Source: Candidatus Muiribacterium halophilum
Lineage (GTDB): Bacteria; Muiribacteriota; Muiribacteriia; Muiribacteriales; Muiribacteriaceae
Length of the DNA: 64,000 nt
Direction: 5' to 3'
NCBI GenBank assembly: GCA_023228995.1
Contig: JALOAD010000005.1
Span: 62,001 to 126,000, forward strand
Below the pieces are notes generated by a model that saw nothing but the letters and a program-made list of their open reading frames with translations, made no database searches and was not told the origin of the DNA. Below, one piece after another: positions 33,621 through 42,441 of the stretch. How positions within the stretch are numbered: position 1 is the stretch's first letter; every line of letters starts with the position of its first letter. The position numbers and the translations under genes were made by a program.

Positions 33621-35641
33621 ATATAAAGCGGAACCTTTATTAATATTTTTTTATTATTATAATCTTGTTTAAAAATAATTAAACCTCCAAGTTTTTTTAA
33701 TATATTTTTTAAATAATCATATCTTTCATAAAATTCCTCTTTTTCTTCAAATGCAAAATTTATAAGTTCTAATTCAATTATTTTAGCAGAATTTTCATTC
33801 ATGCAATTAACAATTATTTTTTTATTAGTTTTATTACCCCTATTATCAAGGACTTTATCAAAAATAGCTAATAGAATTATTGGCAAGATATTTTTTTCTA
33901 TAAAAACAAAATGATTTTTATCTATATTAATTTTAATATCAATATTATTTAAATCAAACTCAATTTTAAGAATATCAAAAACTATATAAAATATTTCTTT
34001 TATATTTACAATTTCTTTGTTTATTCCGTCATTTCCAAATATAAGTCTTATAGAAGAAGTAAGCTTTACTATTTTTTCAACTAAAATATTAATATCTTTT
34101 AAAATTTCTTTTGTATATAAATTATTTGAAATTCTTGATATTATTTCAATATAACCTGATATTACAGTATTAAAATTATTATAATCATGGGATATTCCAC
34201 TTGTGATCATAGAAAATTCAGATAATCTTTCGTTTTTTAATATTTCTCTTTCAATATTTAATATTCGAGATTCTTCTCTAAAAACCGCAATTATAAATTC
34301 ATATTCTTCATTTACAAAAGAAAAGGATATTTCTGATAAAATTGAATTCAAATTATTATCAATAATGTAAAAACTATCAGAAAAATGATTTTTTTCTTCA
34401 ATATTTTTTTTAATAATTTCATAATCAGATTTATCTTTAAGAAAATCAGCAAAATTCATATTTTGAAAATTTAAATCAGAAATACCAGCAACAACAGAAA
34501 AAGATGGATTAACATTTATAATATCTCCCGTATTTTTATCAAAAATTACAACTGGAAAATTTTCTGCTTTAAAAATAATTTCATAAATAACTTTATCTAA
34601 AATTTCTTGAATATAACTATATTCAACATTCTTATTTATCTTTGATAATTCAGGTAAACTAAATAAAATATCTCTATAAAAAGAAATATCTTTAATAATT
34701 ATCATTTTTAATAATGTATTTTTATTATCATTATCTATCTCTACAATATTTAGCTTATAAAATTTTTTTGAATATTGAAATTCAGAATAATTAACCTTTA
34801 AATTAATATTAAGAAAATCAAATAAATTTTCATTTAACAAATTTTTAGGAAATATATCTTTAAAAGCTTTGTTAGCTTTTATTATAAATCCAAGTTCATC
34901 AGCAATTGCAACAGCATCCTCAACTATATCAAATATATTATAATAATATAAATCAGATTCTCTGCTTAAAAAACCGTATTTCAACATTATAATCAAAATA
35001 TATAAATTATATATAAAAATATAAATCATAGTTTTATCTGAAAGGTTAATCGGATTTTTTATATAAAAAGGAATAATAGTATCTGTAAAAAGACTAATAA
35101 TTACAACAAAGAATGCACCTAAAAGAAAATGACCAGATTGGATTTTTATAAAATAATCTTTTTCTGTTTTGTAATTTCTCAAAAGTATAAAAACACTATA
35201 TAATATGGGTAATATAATAAGAAATATCATAAAAACTGGATAATAATTACCAAACACTATAGTAAGCTCATTGTCTTTATTATAATTCCATTGTTTTGTA
35301 ACTTTATCTGAAAAAATTGAAATAAAAATAGCAATAATATATATAATATATAAAATTTTTTTTAAATAATAAGATTTTTTATTAATAATTGTATGTGAAA
35401 ATTCAAAAACTGCAATACCAATAAAAAGCCAAAAAACACTTCCCATTCGAAAGAAAACCGACAAATTTTGATGAATTACAAATAATCGTAATAAAATATA
35501 AAAAAAAATCCACAAAATTAAAGAAAAAGAAATAAGAAGATATTTATTTTGTATATTGTTTCTCTTTCTATTACAAAAAATAAAAGTTGCATTAAACAAT
35601 GCAATCAATAAACTCAAAAATGGTATTATTAATTTTTGCAT
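33617..35641 (-). CDS. Sensor-kinase-like membrane protein with degenerate ATPase domain
   Basis: A 674-residue relative of the next gene with the same plan: seven membrane helices (about 1-215), two PAS-like regions (about 230-310 and 350-470, PVVIFDKNTGDIINVNPSFS) and a HisKA-like helix with His in SGISHDYNNFNTVISGY. The ATPase region is still aligned in length, but the N box reads LLAIFDKVLDNRG and I find no DxGxG, no F box and no GxGLGL. It should therefore not bind ATP as a normal kinase. It could be phosphorylated in trans by, or act as a sensor subunit for, the intact kinase encoded next. It follows nrdG by 6 bases. Confidence 0.8.
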   Translation of the reverse strand: MQKLIIPFLSLLIALFNATFIFCNRKRNNIQNKYLLISFSLILWIFFYILLRLFVIHQNLSVFFRMGSVFWLFIGIAVFEFSHTIINKKSYYLKKILYIIYIIAIFISIFSDKVTKQWNYNKDNELTIVFGNYYPVFMIFLIILPILYSVFILLRNYKTEKDYFIKIQSGHFLLGAFFVVIISLFTDTIIPFYIKNPINLSDKTMIYIFIYNLYILIIMLKYGFLSRESDLYYYNIFDIVEDAVAIADELGFIIKANKAFKDIFPKNLLNENLFDFLNINLKVNYSEFQYSKKFYKLNIVEIDNDNKNTLLKMIIIKDISFYRDILFSLPELSKINKNVEYSYIQEILDKVIYEIIFKAENFPVVIFDKNTGDIINVNPSFSVVAGISDLNFQNMNFADFLKDKSDYEIIKKNIEEKNHFSDSFYIIDNNLNSILSEISFSFVNEEYEFIIAVFREESRILNIEREILKNERLSEFSMITSGISHDYNNFNTVISGYIEIISRISNNLYTKEILKDINILVEKIVKLTSSIRLIFGNDGINKEIVNIKEIFYIVFDILKIEFDLNNIDIKINIDKNHFVFIEKNILPIILLAIFDKVLDNRGNKTNKKIIVNCMNENSAKIIELELINFAFEEKEEFYERYDYLKNILKKLGGLIIFKQDYNNKKILIKVPLYI

Positions 35642-35647
35642 ACTGTA

Positions 35648-36322
35648 TTACACAATATTTAAGTTATTTTTCATTTTATCAAACTCATCCGAACTAAGAC
35701 AAGGTATATCCATAAATTCTGGATCAAGCGTTTTTGAATTAGAAAAATTCTGAAGAGAATAATTATTTTTAACACCACCAAGATTTAAAATCTTTATAAT
35801 ATCTTCTTTTGTATGTAAAGTAGGAACAAATGTAGTTCTAAATTGATAATCAATACCTGATTTTGCAATCAAACCAATAGATTTCACAATATTATCAATA
35901 TCTACAATCCTGCCAGCAGCTTTATTGTATTTTTCACTTATAAGATCATGCTTTATATCCATAGCAATAAAATCAAATACTTTAGATTTAATAACAGCAT
36001 CAAGCATTTGTGGACTATTGCCATTTGTATCAACCTTTATAAGCAAATCAGTCTTTTTTTTAACAAAAGAGGCAAAATCAATAATATCTGAATTAAGCAA
36101 AGGTTCACCGCCAGTTATTACCAAAGCATCAATCCATTTTTTATTTGCTTCAAGCCTTTCAAGCACATAAGAAAATTCTATACAATCACCTTTACTATAA
36201 GTAAGCTCATGATTATGACAAAAGGGGCAACGAAAATCGCAACCCCTTGTAAAAATCACACTTGCTATTTTACCAGGATAATCAACTAGCGAATGCTCAG
36301 CTAACCCACCAATCTTTAACAT
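35648..36322 (-). CDS. nrdG: Anaerobic ribonucleoside-triphosphate reductase activating protein
   Basis: Radical SAM enzyme that installs the glycyl radical on NrdD. It is 224 residues, with the [4Fe-4S] motif C-x3-C-x2-C at Cys28, Cys32 and Cys35 (TRGCDFRCPFCHN) and the SAM-binding GGEP motif (ITGGEPLL). The form with the GLAEHSLVDYPGKIASVIF start is the NrdG2-type. It overlaps the end of nrdD by 26 bases, so the two are translated together. Confidence 0.95.
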   Translation of the reverse strand: MLKIGGLAEHSLVDYPGKIASVIFTRGCDFRCPFCHNHELTYSKGDCIEFSYVLERLEANKKWIDALVITGGEPLLNSDIIDFASFVKKKTDLLIKVDTNGNSPQMLDAVIKSKVFDFIAMDIKHDLISEKYNKAAGRIVDIDNIVKSIGLIAKSGIDYQFRTTFVPTLHTKEDIIKILNLGGVKNNYSLQNFSNSKTLDPEFMDIPCLSSDEFDKMKNNLNIV

Positions 36323-38771
36323 CTCTTAATTCCTCAACATTATTTAAAGTTTTTACAACATTTTTTTTATTATCAAGCACTACAAGAGTCGGAACTGATT
36401 TAACAGAATATTTTCTTGATTCAGCCATTCCATTATCAGTCCATACATTTATTTCTTCGTAAGGAATAGTAATATTTTCAACTTTCATATAATTTTTTAA
36501 AGTAACACAGTTTGGACAATTATCTGAAACAAAAAGTTTCATGCTACCATTAACAACTTTCAAAGTTTTTTTGTTAGTTTCAATTACTTTTTCAACCGGT
36601 GTTTCAACTGTTTTTTCATTGATTTTCTCCGTTGTTTTTTCAACTTTAGAAGTTTTTACATTTTGCTGTTTTTTAGAAATATTCTTTTTTTCAATATATT
36701 TTGAATCTATTTCAGAAGTAAAAGTCATTCTATCAGCAAATTCCTGTTTTTTACCAGCATTCCAATTTTTCACAGGTCTATAATAACCAACAATTCTTGA
36801 ATAAACTTCATTAATCTCATTACAATCAGGACAAACTTCTACTTTACCCGAAAAATACCCATGATTTGGACAAATACTAAAAGTCGGAGTTATTGAAAAA
36901 TAAGGCAATCTTGTATTATAAGCTATTTTTTTAACAAGTTCTTTAGTTGAAAGATAATCTATTTCTTCACCAATAAATGTATGAAACATAGTTCCACCAT
37001 TATATAAAGGTTGTATGTCATTTTGATGTTCTAAAGCTTCAAAAATATTATCAGTATAACCTACTGGAAGCTGAGTTGAATTAGTAAGATAAACTTCATC
37101 TTCACCAGAAACATAAATATGAGGATATTTTTCTTTATCAAGCTTTGCAAATCTATAACTTGTAGATTCAGCAGGACTTGCTTCAAGATTATAAAGACTT
37201 CCAGTTTCTTCCTGAAATTCCTTTAAAACTTCTCTCATATACTCTAATGTTTCAACAGTAAATTTCTTGCCAGCTTTATCAGTTATATCTTTACCCAAGA
37301 AATTTATACAAGCTTCATTCATACCATTTAAACCTATAGTAGAAAAATGATTTTTAAAAGTTCCAAGATAAGCTTTCGTATAAGGCATAAGACCTTGTTC
37401 AAGATTTCTATCAACAAGTTTTCGCTTCATTTCTAGCGAATCTTTTGCAATAGACATATAATGTTTAAGATTTTTTAAAAATTCTTTTTTAGACTTTGCT
37501 TCATAAGCTAATCTATTAACATTTATTGTAACAACTCCGATTGATCCTGTTGAATCTCCAGGAGCCCACATTCCACCAGGTCTATTCATAAGTTCTCTCT
37601 GATCAAGATTTAATCTACAACACATTGCTCTAACAGCTGATGGTTCAAGTTCTGAACCAACATAGTTTTGAAAATAAGGAATACCGTATTTTGCAGTAAC
37701 TTCAAAAAGAATTTTAGCATTATCACTTTCCCAATCAAAATCAGAAGTAATATTATATGTAGGAATAGGAAATGTGAATATTCTACCTTTAGCATCTCCA
37801 TCCATCATTATTTCAAGAAAAGCTTTATTAATCATATCCATTTCTTTTTGAAAATCACCATATTTTTCAGGTTTTTCTTCTCCACCAATTACAACATTAT
37901 CATTTTTAAGATCTTCAGGAACAACCCAATCAAAAGTAAGATTTGAAAAAGGTGTTTGAGAACCCCATCTTGAAGGAACATTAAGCGAAAATATAAGTTT
38001 TTGTATATTTTGTTTTACCTGAGTATAATCAAGATTATCATATCTTACAAAAGGAGCTAAAAATGTATCAACACTTGAAAAAGCTTGAGCTCCAGCAAAT
38101 TCCATCTGCATACATCCAATAAAATTTACCATTTGTGCAGTAACTACATCAAGATGTTTTGCAGGTTTTGCATCAACTTTATTCTCAACTTTACCAAAAC
38201 CTTTTATAAGAAGATTTTTTAAAGACCATCCTGCACAATATCCAACAATACCATTAGAAAGATCATGAATATGCATAAATCCATCTTTATGAGCATTAGC
38301 TATCTGTGCAGTATATATTTCATTAAGAAGATAGCTTGATATAACTTTTCCTGAAATATGAAGCATTAAACCAGAAAACGAATACTGAGTATTACTGTTT
38401 TCATTCACTCGCCAATCAGCTTTTTTAAGATATTCAGTAATTGTTTTATCAACATCAAGCATTGCAGAACCCATTTCTCTAACTCTTGTTTGATGTTCTC
38501 TATAAAGAATATAAGCCTTTGCAGTCTTATAATGACCTTGCTCAATAAGTACTTTTTCAACACTGTCTTGAATTTCTTCAACACTTAACTTAACTCTATC
38601 AGCATATACTTTTTTAATATGATTTTTAACTTTTTCAGTTAATTCAACCGCAATCTGCTGATTTTCTCCACCAACTGATTTAGCAGCTTCAAAAATAGCA
38701 TGAGTAATCCTTTCTTGATTAAAATCTACAATTTCTCCATTTCTTTTCATAACTCTCATAAAAAAATCCAT
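36297..38771 (-). CDS. nrdD: Anaerobic (class III) ribonucleotide reductase with C-terminal glutaredoxin-like domain
   Basis: Oxygen-independent reduction of ribonucleoside triphosphates using a glycyl radical. An ATP-cone is at residues about 4-95, the catalytic barrel follows with the thiyl cysteine region RAMCCRLNLD, the C-terminal zinc site has CPNH and CPDC pairs, and the radical glycine lies in RIVGYYRP (about 660). A Lys/Glu/Thr-rich linker (about 690-744) leads to an extra domain of about 80 residues starting KLFVSDNCPNCVTLK, with CxxC at Cys752/Cys755 and the cis-Pro motif SVPTLVVLD. That is a glutaredoxin/NrdH fold, presumably the built-in electron donor. At 824 residues it is longer than usual because of this fusion. 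Confidence 0.95.
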   Translation of the reverse strand: MDFFMRVMKRNGEIVDFNQERITHAIFEAAKSVGGENQQIAVELTEKVKNHIKKVYADRVKLSVEEIQDSVEKVLIEQGHYKTAKAYILYREHQTRVREMGSAMLDVDKTITEYLKKADWRVNENSNTQYSFSGLMLHISGKVISSYLLNEIYTAQIANAHKDGFMHIHDLSNGIVGYCAGWSLKNLLIKGFGKVENKVDAKPAKHLDVVTAQMVNFIGCMQMEFAGAQAFSSVDTFLAPFVRYDNLDYTQVKQNIQKLIFSLNVPSRWGSQTPFSNLTFDWVVPEDLKNDNVVIGGEEKPEKYGDFQKEMDMINKAFLEIMMDGDAKGRIFTFPIPTYNITSDFDWESDNAKILFEVTAKYGIPYFQNYVGSELEPSAVRAMCCRLNLDQRELMNRPGGMWAPGDSTGSIGVVTINVNRLAYEAKSKKEFLKNLKHYMSIAKDSLEMKRKLVDRNLEQGLMPYTKAYLGTFKNHFSTIGLNGMNEACINFLGKDITDKAGKKFTVETLEYMREVLKEFQEETGSLYNLEASPAESTSYRFAKLDKEKYPHIYVSGEDEVYLTNSTQLPVGYTDNIFEALEHQNDIQPLYNGGTMFHTFIGEEIDYLSTKELVKKIAYNTRLPYFSITPTFSICPNHGYFSGKVEVCPDCNEINEVYSRIVGYYRPVKNWNAGKKQEFADRMTFTSEIDSKYIEKKNISKKQQNVKTSKVEKTTEKINEKTVETPVEKVIETNKKTLKVVNGSMKLFVSDNCPNCVTLKNYMKVENITIPYEEINVWTDNGMAESRKYSVKSVPTLVVLDNKKNVVKTLNNVEELRDVKDWWVS

Positions 38772-38791
38772 TGCAACTTCCCCCCTTATTA

Positions 38792-39235
38792 TTAAAAACT
38801 TGCAATTTCCTCTCTAAACTCATCAATACATTTAAATCTTTTATAGACAGATGCAAATCTTATGTAAGCAACCTCATCTATAACTTTTAACTTTTGCATT
38901 ACAAGACTGCCGATTATGGAAGTCTCAACTTCTTTTTTACCTGTAGCAATTATTTCGTTTTCAATCTCAGTTACCATATCTTCAATCTGCTTTGTCGCAA
39001 CAATTCTTTTCTGACAAGAAAACATAATACCTTTTAATATTTTATTTCTGTCAAAATCTTCTCTTTCACCATTATTTTTAATAACTCTAAGTGAAAATTC
39101 TTCAACTCTTTCATAAGTTGTAAATCTTTTTTGACAAGATTGACATTCTCTTCTTCTTCTTGTTGTATTCCCTTCATCAGTCTCACGAGAATCAAGAACT
39201 TTTGTATTCAAACCTTCACAAAAAGGACATTTCAT
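38792..39235 (-). CDS. nrdR: Transcriptional repressor NrdR
   Basis: Nucleotide-sensing repressor of ribonucleotide reductase genes, 147 residues. The N-terminal zinc ribbon has Cys3, Cys6, Cys31 and Cys34 (MKCPFC, RECQSCQKRF), followed by an ATP-cone (about 49-139). It ends 20 bases before nrdD, in one operon, with two NrdR-box-like sites just upstream of its start; it therefore probably controls its own operon in response to dATP/ATP. Confidence 0.97.
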   Translation of the reverse strand: MKCPFCEGLNTKVLDSRETDEGNTTRRRRECQSCQKRFTTYERVEEFSLRVIKNNGEREDFDRNKILKGIMFSCQKRIVATKQIEDMVTEIENEIIATGKKEVETSIIGSLVMQKLKVIDEVAYIRFASVYKRFKCIDEFREEIASF

Positions 39236-39247
39236 TTATTTTCCTCA

Positions 39248-39307
39248 ACACTATATATAGTATATCGTCAAATTCAAAGAAGAGACTTACAACAAGATAT
39301 AGTATAT
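39248..39307. promoter_or_regulatory. Tandem NrdR-box-like sites upstream of nrdR-nrdD-nrdG
   Basis: ACACTATATATAGTAT (39248-39263) matches the known NrdR box (ACACWATATNTWGTGT) closely. A second, weaker match ACAAGATATAGTATAT lies at 39292-39307, centre-to-centre 44 bases, about four helical turns. The first is 13 bases upstream of the nrdR start. Paired boxes on one face of the helix are the normal arrangement for NrdR. Confidence 0.75.
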
Positions 39308-39401
39308 AAAACTTTAAGTCAAAAAATTTTTTTCACCTTGAATAAGCAAGTAAATAAAGAGAAATCCTCTAAATAAATTACCTTTTCACCACCAATGACC
39401 A

Positions 39402-39430
39402 TTGACACTTTTTACATATCATGATATTCT
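39402..39430 (+). promoter_or_regulatory. Sigma-70-type promoter of trxA
   Basis: Consensus -35 TTGACA (39402-39407), a 17-base spacer and -10 TATTCT (39425-39430). The trxA ATG is at 39467 with AGGAGG at 39455-39460, so the leader is about 30 bases. Confidence 0.7.
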
Positions 39431-39466
39431 AATATAAGTTAATATAAAAAAAGCAGGAGGTAACAA

Positions 39467-39778
39467 ATGGCAAAAGTTTTAAATGATAATGAATTCAACG
39501 CACTTTTAAAAAGCGAAAAAATACTGGTTGTTGACTTTGGAGCAGAATGGTGTGGACCATGTAAAATGATTGCACCAATAATAGATGAATTATCAATCGA
39601 ATACAAAGAAAAAGCAACTATTGCAAAAGTAGATGTTGACAAATCACCTGATCTTTCTAGAAAATATGGTATAAGTGGAGTTCCAACTATTCTTTTCTTC
39701 AAAGATGGAGAACTTGTTAAAAATCAAGTTGGATTTCTTGACAAAGAACAGTTAAAACAACATATTGATTCATTATAA
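39467..39778 (+). CDS. trxA: Thioredoxin
   Basis: Small dithiol-disulfide reductase, 103 residues, cytoplasmic. The active site is WCGPCK with Cys29 and Cys32; Asp near residue 23 (VVDFGAEW), the cis-Pro motif GVPTILFF and the terminal helix are all present. It stands alone on the plus strand with its own promoter and terminator, divergent from the nrd operon. It could reduce the glutaredoxin-like tail of NrdD among other clients (inference). Confidence 0.97.
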   Translation: MAKVLNDNEFNALLKSEKILVVDFGAEWCGPCKMIAPIIDELSIEYKEKATIAKVDVDKSPDLSRKYGISGVPTILFFKDGELVKNQVGFLDKEQLKQHIDSL

Positions 39779-39785
39779 TATATAG

Positions 39786-39825
39786 AAAAGACCAGATAAG
39801 AGTTATTCAAGTCTGGTCTTTTTTT
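39786..39825 (+). terminator. Rho-independent terminator of trxA
   Basis: Stem AAAAGACCAGA (39786-39796) pairs with TCTGGTCTTTT (39812-39822), 15-base loop, then more T residues. It begins 8 bases after the trxA stop. Confidence 0.88.
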
Positions 39826-39954
39826 ATTTAGTTCATAGGGTTTGTAGGGTTTTAATCCCTAATCCCGTACCCCAAATTTCCCCGGTCTTGCTTTGTCATA
39901 TTATAACTTCAACATAGATAGCTGACAAGTCAGCCTTTTTGAGCTTTGCTCAAG

Positions 39955-40035
39955 GTTTAAACCTAGTTTTACTTATAAAACTATATCGTGAGCACAGCGA
40001 ACTATCTTCTTTTAGAATATCGTGCATTTATGCAC
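39955..40035. repeat. Dispersed intergenic repeat (CTATATCGTGAGC family), copy 1
   Basis: Matches 49985-50086 in order: GTTTAA.CCTAGTTTTACT, TAAAACTATATCGTGAGC, AGCGAACTATCTT, then TCGTGCATTTATGCAC. It contains short inverted repeats (AGTTTTA/TAAAACT and GTGCAT/ATGCAC). In both places it lies just after the stop of a minus-strand gene. It may serve as a transcript end structure or be a miniature mobile element. Confidence 0.75.
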
Positions 40036-40048
40036 TAACTTTATCAAC

Positions 40049-41152
40049 CTATTTTATTGTAAGTGGATTAATTGTCTTTCCGAGTTTTCTAACTTCAAAA
40101 TGAAGGTGAGGTCCAGTACTAACACCAGTACTACCAACCTTTGCAATAACATCACCTTTTTTAACTTTATCTCCAACATTTACAAGAAGTTTACTACAAT
40201 GTCCATATCTAGTTTCGTATCCAAGAGAATGTTTTAATATAACAATCTTACCATATCCAGATTTATTACCTGAATATGTAACTACACCATCACCAGCTGA
40301 TTTTATAGGTTCTCCAACTCCACCTCTTATATCAACACCGCTATGAAATAATTTGCTACCATAAATAGGATGCAATCTATAACCATAAGGAGAAGTTATT
40401 TTATTATCTAAAGGCCAAGCAAAAGGTTTACTGTTTTCTCTTTTCTTTGCAAGAAACCACTTTTCTCCAGGATAAACTTTTAATTTTTCACCGTATTTAA
40501 TCTCATAATTTGAAATATTATTTGTTTCCATAATATCTTTTATACCAGTTGCGAATTTTCTTGCAATAACCCATAAACTATCACCTTTAGCAACAGTATA
40601 TTCAATTCCTTCATTTTTAGAAATCTTGAGTTTCTGACCTTCAATTATTATATCAGAGCTAATTTCATTTATAACTTTAAGATCATTTAATGAAATATCA
40701 TAGAGTTTTGCAATCAAAGTTAGATTTTCACCTTTTTTTACTCTATGCCATATTCCAGGTCTTTCTTTTTTTGGAGAATTTTCATCAATTACTTCAGAAT
40801 TTATTTTCTTATTAGAAACTTTAAGTTGTTTTTGAGCTTGTTGAACAAAATTATTAGTTGCAGAATTTACTTTTATAACCAAGACTTCACTATTATCATC
40901 ATTTTCAAGAGCAGTTCGGGTTAATACATTAATTTTTCTTTTTAAAACTTCCTTACCTGAATGTCCAATTTCATCAAAGTTAGAATTACTTTTAAACATA
41001 GTAAGAGAATCCGCCACATAAGATCTTTTATAAGAAATATAATTTTCCCTTAAAAAATTTGTGTATATAATGAAAAAGAATTGAATTAATATTCCAATTA
41101 TTACAAGATTTATTATTTTATCTATAGATTTTATGACATTATTGTCCTGCAT
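40049..41152 (-). CDS. LysM and M23-family murein endopeptidase
   Basis: Envelope peptidoglycan hydrolase or hydrolase activator, 367 residues. One N-terminal membrane helix (about 13-32), a linker of about 100 residues, two LysM domains (about 135-178, HRVKKGENLTLIAKLYDIS; about 183-227, YTVAKGDSLWVIARKFATG), then a LytM/M23 domain. Zinc ligands are HxxxD in HSGVDIRGG and HLHFE near residues 349-353; the catalytic histidine lies in YETRYGHCSK. The motif set is complete, so it should be an active zinc peptidase. Anchored to the inner membrane, facing the periplasm. Confidence 0.93.
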   Translation of the reverse strand: MQDNNVIKSIDKIINLVIIGILIQFFFIIYTNFLRENYISYKRSYVADSLTMFKSNSNFDEIGHSGKEVLKRKINVLTRTALENDDNSEVLVIKVNSATNNFVQQAQKQLKVSNKKINSEVIDENSPKKERPGIWHRVKKGENLTLIAKLYDISLNDLKVINEISSDIIIEGQKLKISKNEGIEYTVAKGDSLWVIARKFATGIKDIMETNNISNYEIKYGEKLKVYPGEKWFLAKKRENSKPFAWPLDNKITSPYGYRLHPIYGSKLFHSGVDIRGGVGEPIKSAGDGVVTYSGNKSGYGKIVILKHSLGYETRYGHCSKLLVNVGDKVKKGDVIAKVGSTGVSTGPHLHFEVRKLGKTINPLTIK

Positions 41153-41190
41153 AAATCCCCCTCAAAAAAAAAGTTATTATATTATTTACT

Positions 41191-42075
41191 TTATCGGACT
41201 TTTTTTTGTAAAGGATTAAACTGATATTCAGTAAAAACAACTCCTGCTAGTATGAGAAATGCTCCTGTAATATTTATTAGAGAAAAAGCTTCATTCATAA
41301 ATAAAAAACCCACAATACCGGCAGACAATGGTTCGATAGTATAAATAACTGCCGCTTTGTTGGGAGTAATTTTACTTTGACTAATACTTTGAAATAAAAA
41401 ACACACTCCTGTCGCAAGAACACCGCATACAAAGAAAGAAACAAGCAAAAAATGTGAATATTCAACAATAAAATCACCTTTACCTATACTTTTAAATGCA
41501 CTCAATAAAAACACTGTTATCAATTGCAAAAAAGTAAATCTATTAACATTATCTTTATTTACAAAGAAACTTAAAAAAACAACTTGTATACCAAAACACA
41601 AAATACAAACAAGAGTTAGCATATCGCCTTTATTTAAATAAAATTCAAAATTCCCAACTACAGAAAAAAGATATACTCCAATAACTGAAATTAAAAGACC
41701 TACAATTGATTTAATAGAAGGAATTATTTTTAACAGTATAAAAGAAAAAAATGGAACTGTAACAACAAAAAGACCAGTTATAAAACCAGATCTCACAGTA
41801 GTAGTATATTTAAGACCTTCGGTTTGAAAATAATATCCACCAAATAAAGCAAAACCAGAGAGTAAAGCACCAATAATCTCTTTTTTATTTTTTAAAAGAT
41901 CTTTAAAAGAAAATCTTGCAAAAAAATATATAACCATAGCACCTATAAAAAATCTTACAGCCATAAACTGAAACACACCCATAAACTCAAGAGTTTTTTG
42001 CACAGTTACAAAGGTTGTACCCCATATTATATTAGCAACTACAAGTATAAATATATAATAATATTCTTTTTTCAC
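41191..42075 (-). CDS. DMT-superfamily (EamA) transporter
   Basis: Inner-membrane permease of about 294 residues with ten predicted helices in two EamA repeats (first contains NIIWGTTFVTVQKTLE and FMAVRFFIGA; second contains ITPNKAAVIYTIEPLSAGIVGFL in parts). Such proteins export amino acids or other metabolites; the substrate is unknown. I take the GTG at 42075 as start because AAGGA lies 5 bases before it and the longer alternative (42105) would begin inside the terminator of the L31 gene. Confidence 0.85.
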   Translation of the reverse strand: MKKEYYYIFILVVANIIWGTTFVTVQKTLEFMGVFQFMAVRFFIGAMVIYFFARFSFKDLLKNKKEIIGALLSGFALFGGYYFQTEGLKYTTTVRSGFITGLFVVTVPFFSFILLKIIPSIKSIVGLLISVIGVYLFSVVGNFEFYLNKGDMLTLVCILCFGIQVVFLSFFVNKDNVNRFTFLQLITVFLLSAFKSIGKGDFIVEYSHFLLVSFFVCGVLATGVCFLFQSISQSKITPNKAAVIYTIEPLSAGIVGFLFMNEAFSLINITGAFLILAGVVFTEYQFNPLQKKVR

Positions 42076-42090
42076 TCTTTTCCTTAAAAT

Positions 42091-42115
42091 AAAAAAACAG
42101 GCCATAAAGACCTGC
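42091..42115 (-). terminator. Terminator of rpmE
   Basis: On the minus strand: GCAGGTC-TTTAT-GGCCTGT (with one G-U pair) followed by TTTTTT. It lies 30 bases after the L31 stop and overlaps the leader of the EamA transporter gene. Confidence 0.75.
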
Positions 42116-42144
42116 TTTTGTTATAAATCAAATTTTTTAAAAAA

Positions 42145-42432
42145 TTAATTTGTTGTATCGTTATCTTCAGGTGTAGTTGTTGGCTGAACAGGTTTAGTAG
42201 CTCTTTTTGAACTCTTAACACCAAGCTCTCTTTTTTCACCAAATTTTTTCTGGAATTTATCAACTTTACCAGCTGTATCAACAAATTTCTGTTTTCCAGT
42301 AAAAAACGGATGACAGCTTGAACAAATTTCCACATTAAATTCAGGAATTGTAGCACCTGTTTCAAAAGTTGCACCACATGCACATCTTACTTTTGCATTG
42401 GTATAAAATTCTGGATGTATTCCTTTTTTCAT
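42145..42432 (-). CDS. rpmE: 50S ribosomal protein L31, zinc-binding form
   Basis: Large-subunit protein, 95 residues from the ATG at 42432, which has AGAGGTG at proper spacing; an in-frame GTG at 42441 falls inside that ribosome site and is rejected. The zinc-binding cysteines are Cys17, Cys19, Cys37 and Cys40 (VRCACG, EICSSC), marking the C+ type. [17 protein letters not shown] is the family core. A 25-residue Thr/Pro/Asp-rich tail extends beyond the usual end. Confidence 0.95.
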   Translation of the reverse strand: MKKGIHPEFYTNAKVRCACGATFETGATIPEFNVEICSSCHPFFTGKQKFVDTAGKVDKFQKKFGEKRELGVKSSKRATKPVQPTTTPEDNDTTN

Positions 42433-42441
42433 ATTATTCAC

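Noticed and set aside
42076-42105. Upstream ATG of the EamA transporter
   Set aside because: It falls within the rpmE terminator hairpin and lacks a ribosome site; the GTG at 42075 has AAGGA at good spacing.
42084-42383. A 99-codon minus-strand frame overlapping L31
   Set aside because: It is a shifted reading of rpmE, which is the secure gene here, and runs through its terminator.
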